A stretch of 64,000 nt of DNA, taken from positions 124,001 to 188,000 of the forward strand of contig NZ_CAMLDD010000004.1 of the NCBI RefSeq assembly GCF_946478785.1, written 5' to 3'. Below the pieces are notes generated by a model that saw nothing but the letters and a program-made list of their open reading frames with translations, was not told where the DNA came from and did no database searches. Below, one piece after another: positions 9,358 through 17,643 of this stretch. Each line of letters opens with the position of its first letter. Position 1 is the first letter of the stretch. This DNA is from an uncultured Flavobacterium sp. GTDB lineage: Bacteria; Bacteroidota; Bacteroidia; Flavobacteriales; Flavobacteriaceae. Position numbers and translations under genes: made by a program.

Positions 9358-9481
9358 ATCTTAGGTATTAAGAATTTTAGTTTTAAGCACTAAAATTCTT
9401 TGCAAAGATAGGTTTATTCGGCTAATCGTTTAATTGAATCGGAGTTTATTTGGCCAAAGTGCCAATTATACAATATTAATG

Positions 9482-10519
9482 TTAAACTTTTTCGTGATTT
9501 GCTTTAATAAAATCGGTTACCAGATAACCAATCAATTTACCAATCAAATGATTGTTTGGAGAACCATCAAGATCTGGAGCACCTTCGCAGATATGTAAAT
9601 AAGCAGTATTTTTGTGCTGCGCAAAAAAAGAAATAAACTGGCGTAACTGCTCAATTGAAAATCCACTGATTGTCATGGCACTGCTGGCTATATTTGGAAT
9701 AGCATCCAGGTCAATTTCTATCCCAAATGAATCCATTTTTATGAATTCCAGAGCTGAAGCCATTTCTTTATTGAAATCTTTTTCCTTACGGATATTTATA
9801 GAGTCATAAGTGTTGTAACGCACACGATCTTCAAGCTTTTTTATAATATCGAGAACACTTTTTGAAGTGTAATTTTCATGTAAGCCAAAAATGAAATATT
9901 TTTTCAGAAAACCTTCTTCATAGGCATAAGAAAAACCATTTCCGCTATGTCGTCCTTCTAAAATCCTGAAATCAGAATGCGCATCAAAATTAACTGCATT
10001 TACAGGTTTTCCTTTAGCCAGGGCTGCACCTTTAATGTTGCCGTAAGCATTATTATGTCCGCCTCCGATTATAATAGGGGTTTTGCCGGCTTTGATGATA
10101 TTGAAAACAATATGCGAAACTTCTTTATCAATTTTTTCGACCAGTTGGCTTAATTTTGAGCGGTCATCAATGTCATTGAAATCAAGATTTTCAACTTCAC
10201 GCATTTCTTCAGATACATTAATGTGTCCTACAACAATAATCTGGCTGCCTTTAGCAAAGCGATTGTGCTGGATATTGGCAATGCTTTTTATAGCGCATTC
10301 CCAGGCAGATGCTGCTCCGGGCCTTCCATAATTGGCCCGTACACCAATGTCTTCAGGAATGCCTAAAAGCACGTATTTAGCATCACTTTCTTTTAGAAAA
10401 TTAAGTATATCTGATCCTTTGGGAATAATAACCATTTTTTCCCCAAATTTTATTTCCCCACTTCTGTGGTTGGTAACCTTTGCTAAATCATTAACAGTAA
10501 ACGGGATGAGTTTATCCAT
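9482..10519 (-). CDS. hutG: formimidoylglutamase-like ureohydrolase
   Basis: This 345-residue arginase-family enzyme keeps the binuclear manganese ligands: GGGHNNAYG near residue 157, NFDAHSDFR near 178, and EIDLDAIPN near 273. The last differs from the canonical SxDxDxxDP, with Pro retained but the second Asp region changed. Agmatinase, arginase and formimidoylglutamase cannot be separated by motif alone. hutI lies 1 kb away on the same strand, which favours formimidoylglutamate hydrolysis to glutamate and formamide, the last step of histidine degradation. hutH and hutU are not in the window. Confidence 0.75.
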   Translation of the reverse strand: MDKLIPFTVNDLAKVTNHRSGEIKFGEKMVIIPKGSDILNFLKESDAKYVLLGIPEDIGVRANYGRPGAASAWECAIKSIANIQHNRFAKGSQIIVVGHINVSEEMREVENLDFNDIDDRSKLSQLVEKIDKEVSHIVFNIIKAGKTPIIIGGGHNNAYGNIKGAALAKGKPVNAVNFDAHSDFRILEGRHSGNGFSYAYEEGFLKKYFIFGLHENYTSKSVLDIIKKLEDRVRYNTYDSINIRKEKDFNKEMASALEFIKMDSFGIEIDLDAIPNIASSAMTISGFSIEQLRQFISFFAQHKNTAYLHICEGAPDLDGSPNNHLIGKLIGYLVTDFIKANHEKV

Positions 10520-10615
10520 AAAAAAAAATATTATCCAAAAATAATATAATTGTGCTAAGTTACGTTATTACCTTATATTAATTATTAAATTTGTTTATTA
10601 AGAAAATTATTAAAT

Positions 10616-11494
10616 ATGGAAAACCCAAACAAAAACAACTCAAGTCTAAAGGCGGTAATCGCTGTTTTAGCAGTCCTACTAATTGGTAGTTTAGTGTACA
10701 TTTTTAAACTTTCTTCTGATTCAGATGTTGTAAAGACCGAACTTACAGACACCTTAACAGAAAAAGAATCTGTAATGAAGGATCTTCAGGAACTGAAAGC
10801 GACTTATGACGCTGCCATTGCTGAGAATACTTCTATGTCAGATGAATTAATTCAGGAAAGAGACAAAGTTGTCGCTTTAATGTCAGACCTGAATAAATCA
10901 AAGGGAGATGTTTCTAAATTCAAATCCCAAGTTCAGGGTTTGCAGACTAAAATGAAAACTTTGGTTGCTGAAAATGATGAATTAAAAAAGCAAAATGGTG
11001 TTTTAACCGTTCAAAGAGACAGTACAATTGTTGTCTTGGGTGAATCTAAAAAATTCAATGAAGTTTTAGTTGGTCAAAACGAGGCTTTATCTAAAACTGT
11101 TGAAAAAGGTTCTAAATTATCTGTTTTAAATACTAAAACAGCAGCTTACAAAATGAGAAGTTCAGGTAAACAAATTGAAACGGACAAAGCAAGTCGTGCT
11201 GATGTTTTAAAAGTTAGTTTTACTATAGCTGAAAATCAAATTGCAAAGTCTGGAGATAAAACGTATTATGTACAGGTTATCGATAGCAAAAACAATGTGT
11301 TAGGCGATAAAAAAACAGAAAGTTTTGGAGAAAATACGTTAACTTATAGTTTTAAAACTACCGTGCAATACGAAAACAAAACAGTAAATGTTTCTGAGGA
11401 TTTGCCTGGTAAAGATTTTGCTAAGGGAACTTATTTTATAAATGTTTTTGACAATGATGAATTGGTTTCTAAAACCAGCTTTTCTTTAAGATAA
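10616..11494 (+). CDS. membrane-anchored coiled-coil protein of unknown function
   Basis: The 292-residue product has a short polar N-terminus, one transmembrane helix at about residues 12-30 (AVIAVLAVLLIGSLVYIF), then a long heptad-rich coiled coil to about residue 165. The last 100 residues look like a beta-rich globular domain (YYVQVIDSKNNVLG, GTYFINVFDNDELV). With no cleavage site, the coil and C-terminal domain probably face the periplasm. I do not recognise a named family. It sits alone between hutG and hutI on the opposite strand, so it is unlikely to belong to the histidine pathway. Confidence 0.75.
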   Translation: MENPNKNNSSLKAVIAVLAVLLIGSLVYIFKLSSDSDVVKTELTDTLTEKESVMKDLQELKATYDAAIAENTSMSDELIQERDKVVALMSDLNKSKGDVSKFKSQVQGLQTKMKTLVAENDELKKQNGVLTVQRDSTIVVLGESKKFNEVLVGQNEALSKTVEKGSKLSVLNTKTAAYKMRSSGKQIETDKASRADVLKVSFTIAENQIAKSGDKTYYVQVIDSKNNVLGDKKTESFGENTLTYSFKTTVQYENKTVNVSEDLPGKDFAKGTYFINVFDNDELVSKTSFSLR

Positions 11495-11514
11495 AAAGAA
11501 AAAAGAAAAATTAT

Positions 11515-11545
11515 AAAAAGAGGAGTTCAAAGCTCCTCTTTTTTT
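11515..11545. terminator. bidirectional terminator between the coiled-coil gene and hutI
   Basis: AAAAAGAGGAG (11515-11525) pairs with CTCCTCTTTTT (from 11533) around TTCAAAG. The hutI stop codon overlaps the right-hand T run, so the two convergent genes share it. Confidence 0.88.
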
Positions 11546-12782
11546 ATACTAAAATTTCACCTTCAATAAATACACTCTCAATCAAATTACTTCCAAAAGC
11601 ATACGGAATCTGGTAGTAGGATGAAATAGGTTTTGTGATTATTAAATTGGCTTTTTTTCCTTTTGTAATACTTCCGTGTGTTTCAGAAATCCCCATAGCA
11701 TATGCACCGTTTATGGTAGCTGCATTTATTGCCTCTTCGGGAGTCATTTTCATTTTTATACAAGCTGTTGCAACCACAAAATTCATATTTCCTGATGGAG
11801 AAGACCCTGGATTGAAATCTGTTGCCACAGCAAGCGGCAAACCTGCTTCAATGATGTCTCTTGCAGGAGTGTAAGGAATGCTTAAAAAATAAGAACACGA
11901 TGGCAAAGCCACAGGCATCGTCTCGGAATCTTTTAAAGCATCAATGTCTTCCTTACTCATTATTTCGATATGATCAACAGAAAGGGCATTATACTTAACT
12001 CCCGATTGTACTCCGCCAAGTGATTTAAATTGATTGACATGAATCTTTGGTTTTAAACCGAATTGAATTCCGGCTCCCATGATTTTTTCAGTTTCTTCAA
12101 CAGAGAAATAACCTGATTCACAAAAGACATCTATATAATCTGCCAGTTTGTTTTTATCAACTTCCGGAAGCATTTTATTAATTATTTCATCAATGTAACC
12201 CATTTTGTTTTCTTTATAATGTAAAGGAAAAGCATGTGCACCTAAAAAAGTAGCTTTTATTGCAATGGGATAATTTTCTGCCAGCCTTTTAATAACGCGA
12301 AGCATTTTTAATTCTCCTTCAACAGTAAGTCCATAACCTGATTTTATTTCGACAGCTCCGGTTCCCAGATGCATCACTTCTTCTAAACGAAGTTTAGACT
12401 GCTTGTAAATTTCTTCTTCAGAAGTTTCGTTTAATTTTTTAGCTGAATTTAAAATTCCGCCTCCGCGATTTGCAATTTCCTGATACGTAAAACCGTTAAT
12501 TCTGTCAACAAATTCCTGTTCACGATTACCTGCGTAAACGATGTGTGTGTGGCTGTCGCACCAGGCAGGTAAAACAACCCGACCATTTGCATCTATGATT
12601 TTATCAGCTTTGATTTCAGGAAGATTTTCCATAGATCCAAAATCTTCGATAAGATTGTCATTTAGAATCAAAAAAGCATTTTTTATGGTGGGAAGGATTG
12701 CCATTTGGGCTCCTGAAACTTTAGAAACAGAAGTTTCACGAACCTGAAGCAATTCTTTTATATTTATAATAAGAGTCGTCAT
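11544..12782 (-). CDS. hutI: imidazolonepropionase
   Basis: HutI hydrolyses 4-imidazolone-5-propionate to N-formimino-L-glutamate, the third step of histidine breakdown. The 412-residue length is typical of this amidohydrolase family. Metal-binding CDSHTHIVYAGNRE occurs near residue 78, followed by TYQEIANRGGGI, the ATFLGAHAFP strand near 184, KIHVNQFKSLGG near 250 and ATDFNPGSSPSGN near 324, all hallmarks of HutI. It lies about 1 kb from hutG on the same strand with an unrelated gene between, so they are not one simple operon. Confidence 0.93.
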   Translation of the reverse strand: MTTLIINIKELLQVRETSVSKVSGAQMAILPTIKNAFLILNDNLIEDFGSMENLPEIKADKIIDANGRVVLPAWCDSHTHIVYAGNREQEFVDRINGFTYQEIANRGGGILNSAKKLNETSEEEIYKQSKLRLEEVMHLGTGAVEIKSGYGLTVEGELKMLRVIKRLAENYPIAIKATFLGAHAFPLHYKENKMGYIDEIINKMLPEVDKNKLADYIDVFCESGYFSVEETEKIMGAGIQFGLKPKIHVNQFKSLGGVQSGVKYNALSVDHIEIMSKEDIDALKDSETMPVALPSCSYFLSIPYTPARDIIEAGLPLAVATDFNPGSSPSGNMNFVVATACIKMKMTPEEAINAATINGAYAMGISETHGSITKGKKANLIITKPISSYYQIPYAFGSNLIESVFIEGEILV

Positions 12783-12816
12783 TGTATATATTAAAGTTGT
12801 ATTTAGAAACTGTTAT

Positions 12817-12876
12817 AAATACAAATTTCACAAATTATCACTTATTAATTAGTGAAATCTGTGAAATTCGTGTTTA
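12817..12876. repeat. dispersed intergenic inverted repeat, copy 1
   Basis: An imperfect palindrome with arms resembling ACAAATTTCACAAATTATC and its complement TGTGAAATTCGTGTTTA. Related copies occur at 51292-51352 and 62787-62850. It lies between hutI and the glutaminyl cyclase gene. Confidence 0.6.
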
Positions 12877-12890
12877 AAAATTATCTTGTT

Positions 12891-13943
12891 TTATTCTGAA
12901 ACTGTTATTTCAAACATTTTGCTCCAGTTTTTTCCGGTTACAAAAATGGTTTTTGTTTTTGGATTATAAGCAATCCCATTTAAAACGTCAGCTGTAGTAA
13001 TGCCCGGAGTTAATTTTCGAAGCCCTGACATATCCAAAATTCCTTCAACAGCTCCAGAAGCAGGGTTTACAACTGCTATAGCATCTTTTTGCCACACATT
13101 AACATAGAATTTTCCGTTGATTAATTCTAATTCGTTAACGGCTTTTATTTTTGATGTTCCGGAATAAACATTGATATAATCTATCAGTTTTTGGGTAGCA
13201 GGATCCATTTTCCAGATTTTCTCCGTTCCATCTGAATGGTAAATATATTTGCCGTCATTGGTCATTCCCCAACCTTCAATATCTTTATCGTATTTAAACG
13301 TTTTTTCAAGTTTTAATGTAGCCGCATCATAAATAAAACCTGTTTTTTGCTCCCACGTTAATTGATATAGTTTTCCATCGACAATAGTAATTCCTTCACC
13401 AAAATATTGTTTATCAAGATCAACTTGTTTGTACACCTTACCTGTTTTATAATCATATTTTCTGATGTATGAAGTTCCTTTTTGCCCCGTACTTTCATAT
13501 AAAGTGTCATTGTGAAATTCTAAACCTTCATTAAAAGATGCTGTGTCATGAGGATAAGTATTTACAATTTTATATTTTAATGGTTTTGCTGTAACGTTAG
13601 AAACTAATTCAATTCGTTTAGTAGCATCAGATGAATCACCACCAAAATAAACAGTAGCTTTTAGGTATTGATACCCTAGTTTTTGATCTTTTAATTCAAA
13701 TTTGAATTTTTCAGGACCTGGGGTAGTTCCCACTTTTTTGTCATTTACAAAGTAAACAACGCTGTCAATTTCTTTTGATTTTGGATTTAAAATACCAATC
13801 GAAATGGATTGATCTGATAAAAAATGCGCTGGAAAAGCCGAATCATCTATTGTAAATAAAGAATTTTCACCTTTTTTTGTGTCTCCACATCCAATTAATG
13901 TGATTCCTAATAAAATGACAGTTAGGAAGTTATATTTTTTCAT
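12891..13943 (-). CDS. glutaminyl-peptide cyclotransferase lipoprotein
   Basis: The 350-residue product starts with a lipoprotein signal ending in ITLIGCGD, so it is envelope-anchored. Residues from about 130 onward match the bacterial/plant-type glutamine cyclotransferase fold, a five-bladed propeller, with NEGLEFHNDTLYESTGQKG as the family signature. Further blades are visible at FGEGITIVDGKLYQLTWEQ, GWGMTNDGKYIYHSDG and ELELINGKFYVNVWQ. Such enzymes cyclise N-terminal glutamine to pyroglutamate. The first 120 residues look like an added beta-sandwich. It probably acts on exported proteins; substrates are unknown. Confidence 0.87.
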   Translation of the reverse strand: MKKYNFLTVILLGITLIGCGDTKKGENSLFTIDDSAFPAHFLSDQSISIGILNPKSKEIDSVVYFVNDKKVGTTPGPEKFKFELKDQKLGYQYLKATVYFGGDSSDATKRIELVSNVTAKPLKYKIVNTYPHDTASFNEGLEFHNDTLYESTGQKGTSYIRKYDYKTGKVYKQVDLDKQYFGEGITIVDGKLYQLTWEQKTGFIYDAATLKLEKTFKYDKDIEGWGMTNDGKYIYHSDGTEKIWKMDPATQKLIDYINVYSGTSKIKAVNELELINGKFYVNVWQKDAIAVVNPASGAVEGILDMSGLRKLTPGITTADVLNGIAYNPKTKTIFVTGKNWSKMFEITVSE

Positions 13944-13998
13944 AGTTTAAAATTTGAATAGTCTAATATACGATGATATTTTTATAGCTACAAAGCTC

Positions 13999-14028
13999 TT
14001 GCAAAAATATAAAAAGATTGTATATTTG
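13999..14028 (-). promoter_or_regulatory. promoter of the SRP RNA gene (plus strand)
   Basis: The promoter reads on the plus strand, although it directly follows the minus-strand cyclase gene. TTG (13999-14001) and TATATTTG (14021-14028) are 19 bp apart, an ideal Bacteroidota -33/-7 pair, and the SRP RNA begins a few bases later. The strand field should be taken as plus. Confidence 0.75.
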
Positions 14029-14031
14029 CAT

Positions 14032-14126
14032 TGGCAAGTCCTACACGACCAGCTCCTGCAGACTCCCCCAGGATGGGAACATAGCAAGGGTACGTGGTTG
14101 AGCGGTGCGATGTAGGTCGCTTGCCA
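14032..14126 (+). ncRNA. ffs: signal recognition particle RNA, small bacterial type
   Basis: The ends pair (GGCAAG at 14033-14038 with CTTGCC at 14120-14125). The body holds CCCCCAGGATGGGAACATAG followed by CAAGGG, the Bacteroidota version of the conserved SRP domain, with the GGAA tetraloop region and the asymmetric A/C-rich loop. At about 95 nt it is of the small 4.5S type. It scaffolds Ffh for co-translational membrane targeting. A consensus promoter precedes it and a hairpin terminator follows at 14158. Confidence 0.93.
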
Positions 14127-14157
14127 TTTTTTATTTTTAGAATTTATACAAAAGTAG

Positions 14158-14181
14158 TCTTCCTTCGGGAGGATTTTTTTA
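14158..14181 (+). terminator. UUCG-loop terminator downstream of ffs
   Basis: TCTTCC (14158-14163) pairs with GGAGGA (14168-14173) around TTCG, followed by seven T. It lies 32 bp after the SRP RNA end. Confidence 0.75.
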
Positions 14182-14199
14182 TTTTTACCCCTTTGGGAA

Positions 14200-14294
14200 G
14201 TTAAAAGTTATTGGTTAAGGGTTTTAAGTTTAACTTAAATTCATTTTAGCAATTAACTTTTCAGCAACAACCCATAACTTATAACTTTTAACCC
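14200..14294. repeat. AT-rich imperfect inverted repeat
   Basis: The left arm GTTAAAAGTTATTGGTTAAG (from 14201) is mirrored by CCCATAACTTATAACTTTTA (around 14270-14290). Similar arms flank pdxH at 44740-44820. It precedes the SDR gene directly. Confidence 0.55.
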
Positions 14295-14306
14295 ATATCT
14301 TACCAA

Positions 14307-15110
14307 ATGAATAAAGTTGTTTTAATTACAGGAGGATCCTCAGGAATTGGAAAATCTATTGGAGAATTTTTGCATAAAAAAGGTTTCGTAGTTTACGGAA
14401 CAAGCAGAAATCCTGAAAAAGTGCTGAATTCTGTTTTTCCTCTTGTTGCCCTGGATGTACGGAATGCTGAATCAATTCAACTGGCTGTGAAGAAAATAAT
14501 TGAGATTTCGGGAAGATTGGATGTCGTAATTAATAACGCCGGTGTTGGAATTACGGGGCCTTTAGAAGAAATTCCGATGGAGGAAATCAAAAATAATTTT
14601 GAAACCAATTTTTTTGGTCCAATTGAAGTGATGAAAGCGGTTCTGCCACAAATGCGTGAGCAAAAATCGGGGTTGATTATCAATATTACTTCGATTGCGG
14701 CTTATATGGGTTTGCCTTACCGCAGTGTTTATTCGGCTTCAAAAGGAGCTTTGGAATTAATTACAGAGGCTTTGCGAATGGAAGTAAAACAATTTGGTAT
14801 TGATATTACCAATGTTGCACCTGGCGATTTTGCAACCAATATTGCTTCAGGACGTTTTCATGCTCCGGTTATTAAAGGATCGGCTTATGAAAAAGTATAT
14901 GGCAATACTCTTGCAACAATGAATGAACATGTGGATGCAGGAAGCAACCCAAATGAAATGGCCGAAGCCGTTTATAAAATTATGCTGCAAAAAAGCCCAA
15001 AAGTGCATTATAAGGTAGGGGTTTTTATGCAGAAATTTTCAATTGTCCTGAAACGTGCGCTACCGGATAAAGTCTATGAAAAAATGTTAATGAATCATTA
15101 TAAGTTGTAG
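14307..15110 (+). CDS. SDR-family oxidoreductase
   Basis: The 267-residue short-chain dehydrogenase/reductase has the nucleotide-binding TGGSSGIG (residues 8-15), the structural NNAG near 78, the catalytic Ser in NITSIAAYMG and the YSASKG tyrosine-lysine pair near residue 151. TSRNPEK after the second strand suggests NADP preference. It belongs to the classical SDRs that resemble 17-beta-hydroxysteroid dehydrogenase type enzymes, but the substrate cannot be inferred. It stands alone. Confidence 0.88.
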   Translation: MNKVVLITGGSSGIGKSIGEFLHKKGFVVYGTSRNPEKVLNSVFPLVALDVRNAESIQLAVKKIIEISGRLDVVINNAGVGITGPLEEIPMEEIKNNFETNFFGPIEVMKAVLPQMREQKSGLIINITSIAAYMGLPYRSVYSASKGALELITEALRMEVKQFGIDITNVAPGDFATNIASGRFHAPVIKGSAYEKVYGNTLATMNEHVDAGSNPNEMAEAVYKIMLQKSPKVHYKVGVFMQKFSIVLKRALPDKVYEKMLMNHYKL

Positions 15111-15140
15111 AAAAAATTTTTAAGGCAAGGTTTGATAATT

Positions 15141-16448
15141 TTAATCAATTGGGATAAAAATATCAAATTTTGCCCCCTTATTTAAAATGCCCTCCGCTTT
15201 AATAAAACCGTTGTGGTTTTCTACAATTCTTTTTACGATTGTGAGTCCGATTCCGGTACTTTTTACTGGTTTTGTGTGTAATGCCTGAAAGAGTCCGAAT
15301 ATTTTTTCATTATAGGACTGATCAAATCCAATGCCATTGTCTGAAATGGTAATTTGGTAATATTTAGTAAGAGGAGAGAGTTTTTCGAGTAGTCCATTTG
15401 TGATTTTTGCTGATACTGTAATGATTAAATTTCGATCAGGACTTGCAAATTTTAGTGAATTATTAATCAAATTATACAGTAGCTGTCTGAATTGAAATTC
15501 TATTACAGATAGCTTGCCTAAATCCTGAATATCAAAAACTACATTTTCATTTTCGAATTCATCGGTAAGATCCTCGATCACATCTTTAATGATTTCATTT
15601 AGGTCTTTAACCACAAACTTTCTCTCATCAAATTTAGTTTTAGAATAAATTAAAAGATCGTTAATCAGATTTTGCATTCTGAAAGCGGAATTTTTGATTT
15701 TATAAAATGCTGTTTTTCCTTTTTCAGATAAATTATTAATTTCGTCACGTTCAATTGTACTTGTAAAAAGCTGAATTTTTCTCAAAGGTTCCTGCAGATC
15801 GTGGCTCGAAATATAATTGAATGCTTCGAGTTCGCTGTTCATTTTTTCAAGAGAAATATTCTTTTCGATAAGTTTTTTTTCTGCGTTTAATTTTAATTTT
15901 TCTGCTTTTTGTTTTTCGACTTCCGTTTTTTCAAGAAGATCATCTTTTTCTTTTAAAATCGTTATGCTTTTATTTGCATCTTCAATACTCGTAATATGAA
16001 AAGAAATCAAATCAGCAAAAAGATTAAACATTTCGCGGACTTTGAATGTTTTTAAGTCGTTTGGTTTTGGATCTATGGCGCAGAGTGTTCCAAAAAAACT
16101 TCCGTCTTTGCGTATGATAGGAACAGATATATAGCTTTGAAGACCATAAATTGCAGGAGTATGATGATAACGAAATTCGTCGTCTTCGCTAACATTATCA
16201 ATTATCACTGCTTTTTTGTCCCTGCGAATTTCATGGCAGATTGTAGTTCTTATCTCTAATTCATCTCCGGGCTTTAAGCCAAACGACACGTTGTCCTGAA
16301 CGCTACAGGTTATCCATCGGTCCTCGGTAACTCTTGCAATTGCTGCAAACCCCATTCCTGTACTCTGACATATCACGTTGAGTAATGTTGGAACAATAGA
16401 GATGTTTTGAATATTTTGTATGTCTTGTTTAAAATTTTCTTCTGCCAC
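15141..16448 (-). CDS. GAF-domain sensor histidine kinase
   Basis: A cytosolic 435-residue kinase with no transmembrane helix. Residues 15-160 form a GAF domain (GTLCAIDPKPND is characteristic). A coiled coil of about 50 residues follows, then HisKA with the phosphoacceptor His in SSHDLQEPLRKIQ near residue 216. The HATPase domain has NLINNSLKFA (N box), ISDNGIGFD and STGIGLTIVKR. The HDLQEPL form resembles bacteriophytochrome-type kinases. No response regulator is adjacent, so it is an orphan. It may sense a small ligand or redox state; the signal is unknown. Confidence 0.88.
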   Translation of the reverse strand: MAEENFKQDIQNIQNISIVPTLLNVICQSTGMGFAAIARVTEDRWITCSVQDNVSFGLKPGDELEIRTTICHEIRRDKKAVIIDNVSEDDEFRYHHTPAIYGLQSYISVPIIRKDGSFFGTLCAIDPKPNDLKTFKVREMFNLFADLISFHITSIEDANKSITILKEKDDLLEKTEVEKQKAEKLKLNAEKKLIEKNISLEKMNSELEAFNYISSHDLQEPLRKIQLFTSTIERDEINNLSEKGKTAFYKIKNSAFRMQNLINDLLIYSKTKFDERKFVVKDLNEIIKDVIEDLTDEFENENVVFDIQDLGKLSVIEFQFRQLLYNLINNSLKFASPDRNLIITVSAKITNGLLEKLSPLTKYYQITISDNGIGFDQSYNEKIFGLFQALHTKPVKSTGIGLTIVKRIVENHNGFIKAEGILNKGAKFDIFIPID

Positions 16449-16563
16449 TGTGCAAATTATTTGTTTTTTTAAAAATACGCTTTTTTTTCTTATTGTTTTA
16501 AAGCGATTGTATTGTAAACTCAGAATTATTCTTTCAGATTTTATTTTTTGAGATTATAAGTTG

Positions 16564-16571
16564 TAATTTTG
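16564..16571 (+). promoter_or_regulatory. -7 box upstream of the fsa leader
   Basis: TAATTTTG is a full TAnnTTTG match, and transcription from it would begin near 16578, right at the Flavo-1-like element. The nearest TTG (16548-16550) is only 13 bp away, so the -33 is uncertain. Confidence 0.5.
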
Positions 16572-16580
16572 CACCGTTTT

Positions 16581-16668
16581 GCGTGAGGGGTTGAAGCGGC
16601 ATCCTTTTATTTTTTTTCTTTAGAAAAATAAAAGATATAGCGGAAAACCCGACCCTTGTGGTCACGCC
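16581..16668 (+). ncRNA. Flavo-1-like structured element in the fsa leader, copy 2
   Basis: GCGTGA (16581-16586) pairs with TCACGC (16662-16667), closing a structure with GGCATCCTTTTA, an A/T hairpin, and AAAAGATATAGCGGAAAA. The core matches the copies at 2018, 31970 and 55258 but the outer stems differ. Its place between a promoter and an ORF makes it a leader RNA candidate. Confidence 0.55.
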
Positions 16669-16700
16669 CAAATTATGAACACAATTAAATAGATATAATT

Positions 16701-17357
16701 ATGAAATTTTTTATTGACACAGCTAATTTAGCGCAAATTAAAGAAGCACAGGCTTTAGGTGTTTTGGATGGTGTAACAACGAATCCGTCTTTGATGGCTA
16801 AAGAAGGAATTACCGGAAAAAAGAATATTTTGAAGCATTATGTTGACATCTGTAATCTTGTAGAAGGGGATGTTAGTGCTGAAGTAAATGCGCTGGATTA
16901 TGACGGAATGATTAAAGAAGGAGAGGAATTAGCTGAATTGCATGATCAGATTGTAGTGAAATTGCCTATGACAAAAGAAGGTGTTATGGCTGCAAAATAT
17001 TTCTCTGATAAAGGAATTAAAACAAACGTTACTCTTGTGTTTTCTGCAGGTCAGGCTTTATTGGCTGCAAAAGCGGGAGCCACTTATGTTTCGCCTTTTA
17101 TTGGTCGTTTGGATGATATTTCTACTGATGGTTTAAACCTGATTGAAGAAATTAGATTGATTTATGACAACTACGGATACGAAACTCAAATTTTAGCGGC
17201 TTCAGTGCGTCATACCATGCATATTGTAAACTGTGCTAAAATTGGTGCAGATGTTATGACAGGACCATTGTCTGCCATTGCAGGATTGTTGAAACATCCG
17301 TTAACAGATATCGGTTTAGCTCAGTTTGTAGCTGATTTTGAGAAAGGTAACAAATAG
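16701..17357 (+). CDS. fsa: fructose-6-phosphate aldolase / small transaldolase
   Basis: The 218-residue product matches the short transaldolase (FSA/TalC) family in length and sequence. It starts [17 protein letters not shown], with [14 protein letters not shown] at residues 26-39, the Schiff-base lysine in IVVKLPMT near 85, and [10 protein letters not shown] near 168. It either cleaves fructose-6-phosphate to dihydroxyacetone and glyceraldehyde-3-phosphate or acts as a transaldolase in the pentose phosphate pathway; members of the family are often annotated as transaldolase. A Flavo-1-like leader precedes it. It lies close to the GlcNAc locus, whose end product is fructose-6-phosphate. Confidence 0.9.
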   Translation: MKFFIDTANLAQIKEAQALGVLDGVTTNPSLMAKEGITGKKNILKHYVDICNLVEGDVSAEVNALDYDGMIKEGEELAELHDQIVVKLPMTKEGVMAAKYFSDKGIKTNVTLVFSAGQALLAAKAGATYVSPFIGRLDDISTDGLNLIEEIRLIYDNYGYETQILAASVRHTMHIVNCAKIGADVMTGPLSAIAGLLKHPLTDIGLAQFVADFEKGNK

Positions 17358-17380
17358 TTTACTTTTAAAATAATCAAAAT

Positions 17381-17420
17381 AAAATCGTCATTTTCAATTG
17401 AACATGGCGATTTTTTTTTT
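17381..17420 (+). terminator. terminator after fsa
   Basis: AAAATCGTCAT (17381-17391) pairs with ATGGCGATTTT (17404-17414) with one G-T pair, followed by a long T run. Confidence 0.85.
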
Positions 17421-17569
17421 TATGTGTCTCAAAAAGAACTACATATGGCAAAAAGTATTTTAGTTTTTGCATTGTTATAAAAATTGAAGATCATAAAGCA
17501 CTTTTAGAAGCTAATTATTGATAAGTTATTTTTTTATACATTATCAGAACTAAATTATTAGAAGAATCA

Positions 17570-17618
17570 ATAAAAAAATTCCAAATTCCAACCTGCGATA
17601 AGATTGGAATTTGGAATT
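17570..17618 (-). terminator. terminator after the sugar transporter gene
   Basis: AATTCCAAATTCCAA (17577-17591) and TTGGAATTTGGAATT (17604-17618) form a perfect 15-bp stem. Read on the minus strand it is followed by seven T. Its sequence resembles the dispersed AATTCCAAAT repeats of flavobacteria. Confidence 0.75.
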
Positions 17619-17643
17619 TAAAATTTGGATTTTTTATAAAGAT

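Noticed and set aside
10083..10544. Two plus-strand ORFs (82 and 70 codons) inside hutG.
   Set aside because: They are antisense shadows of the ureohydrolase frame.
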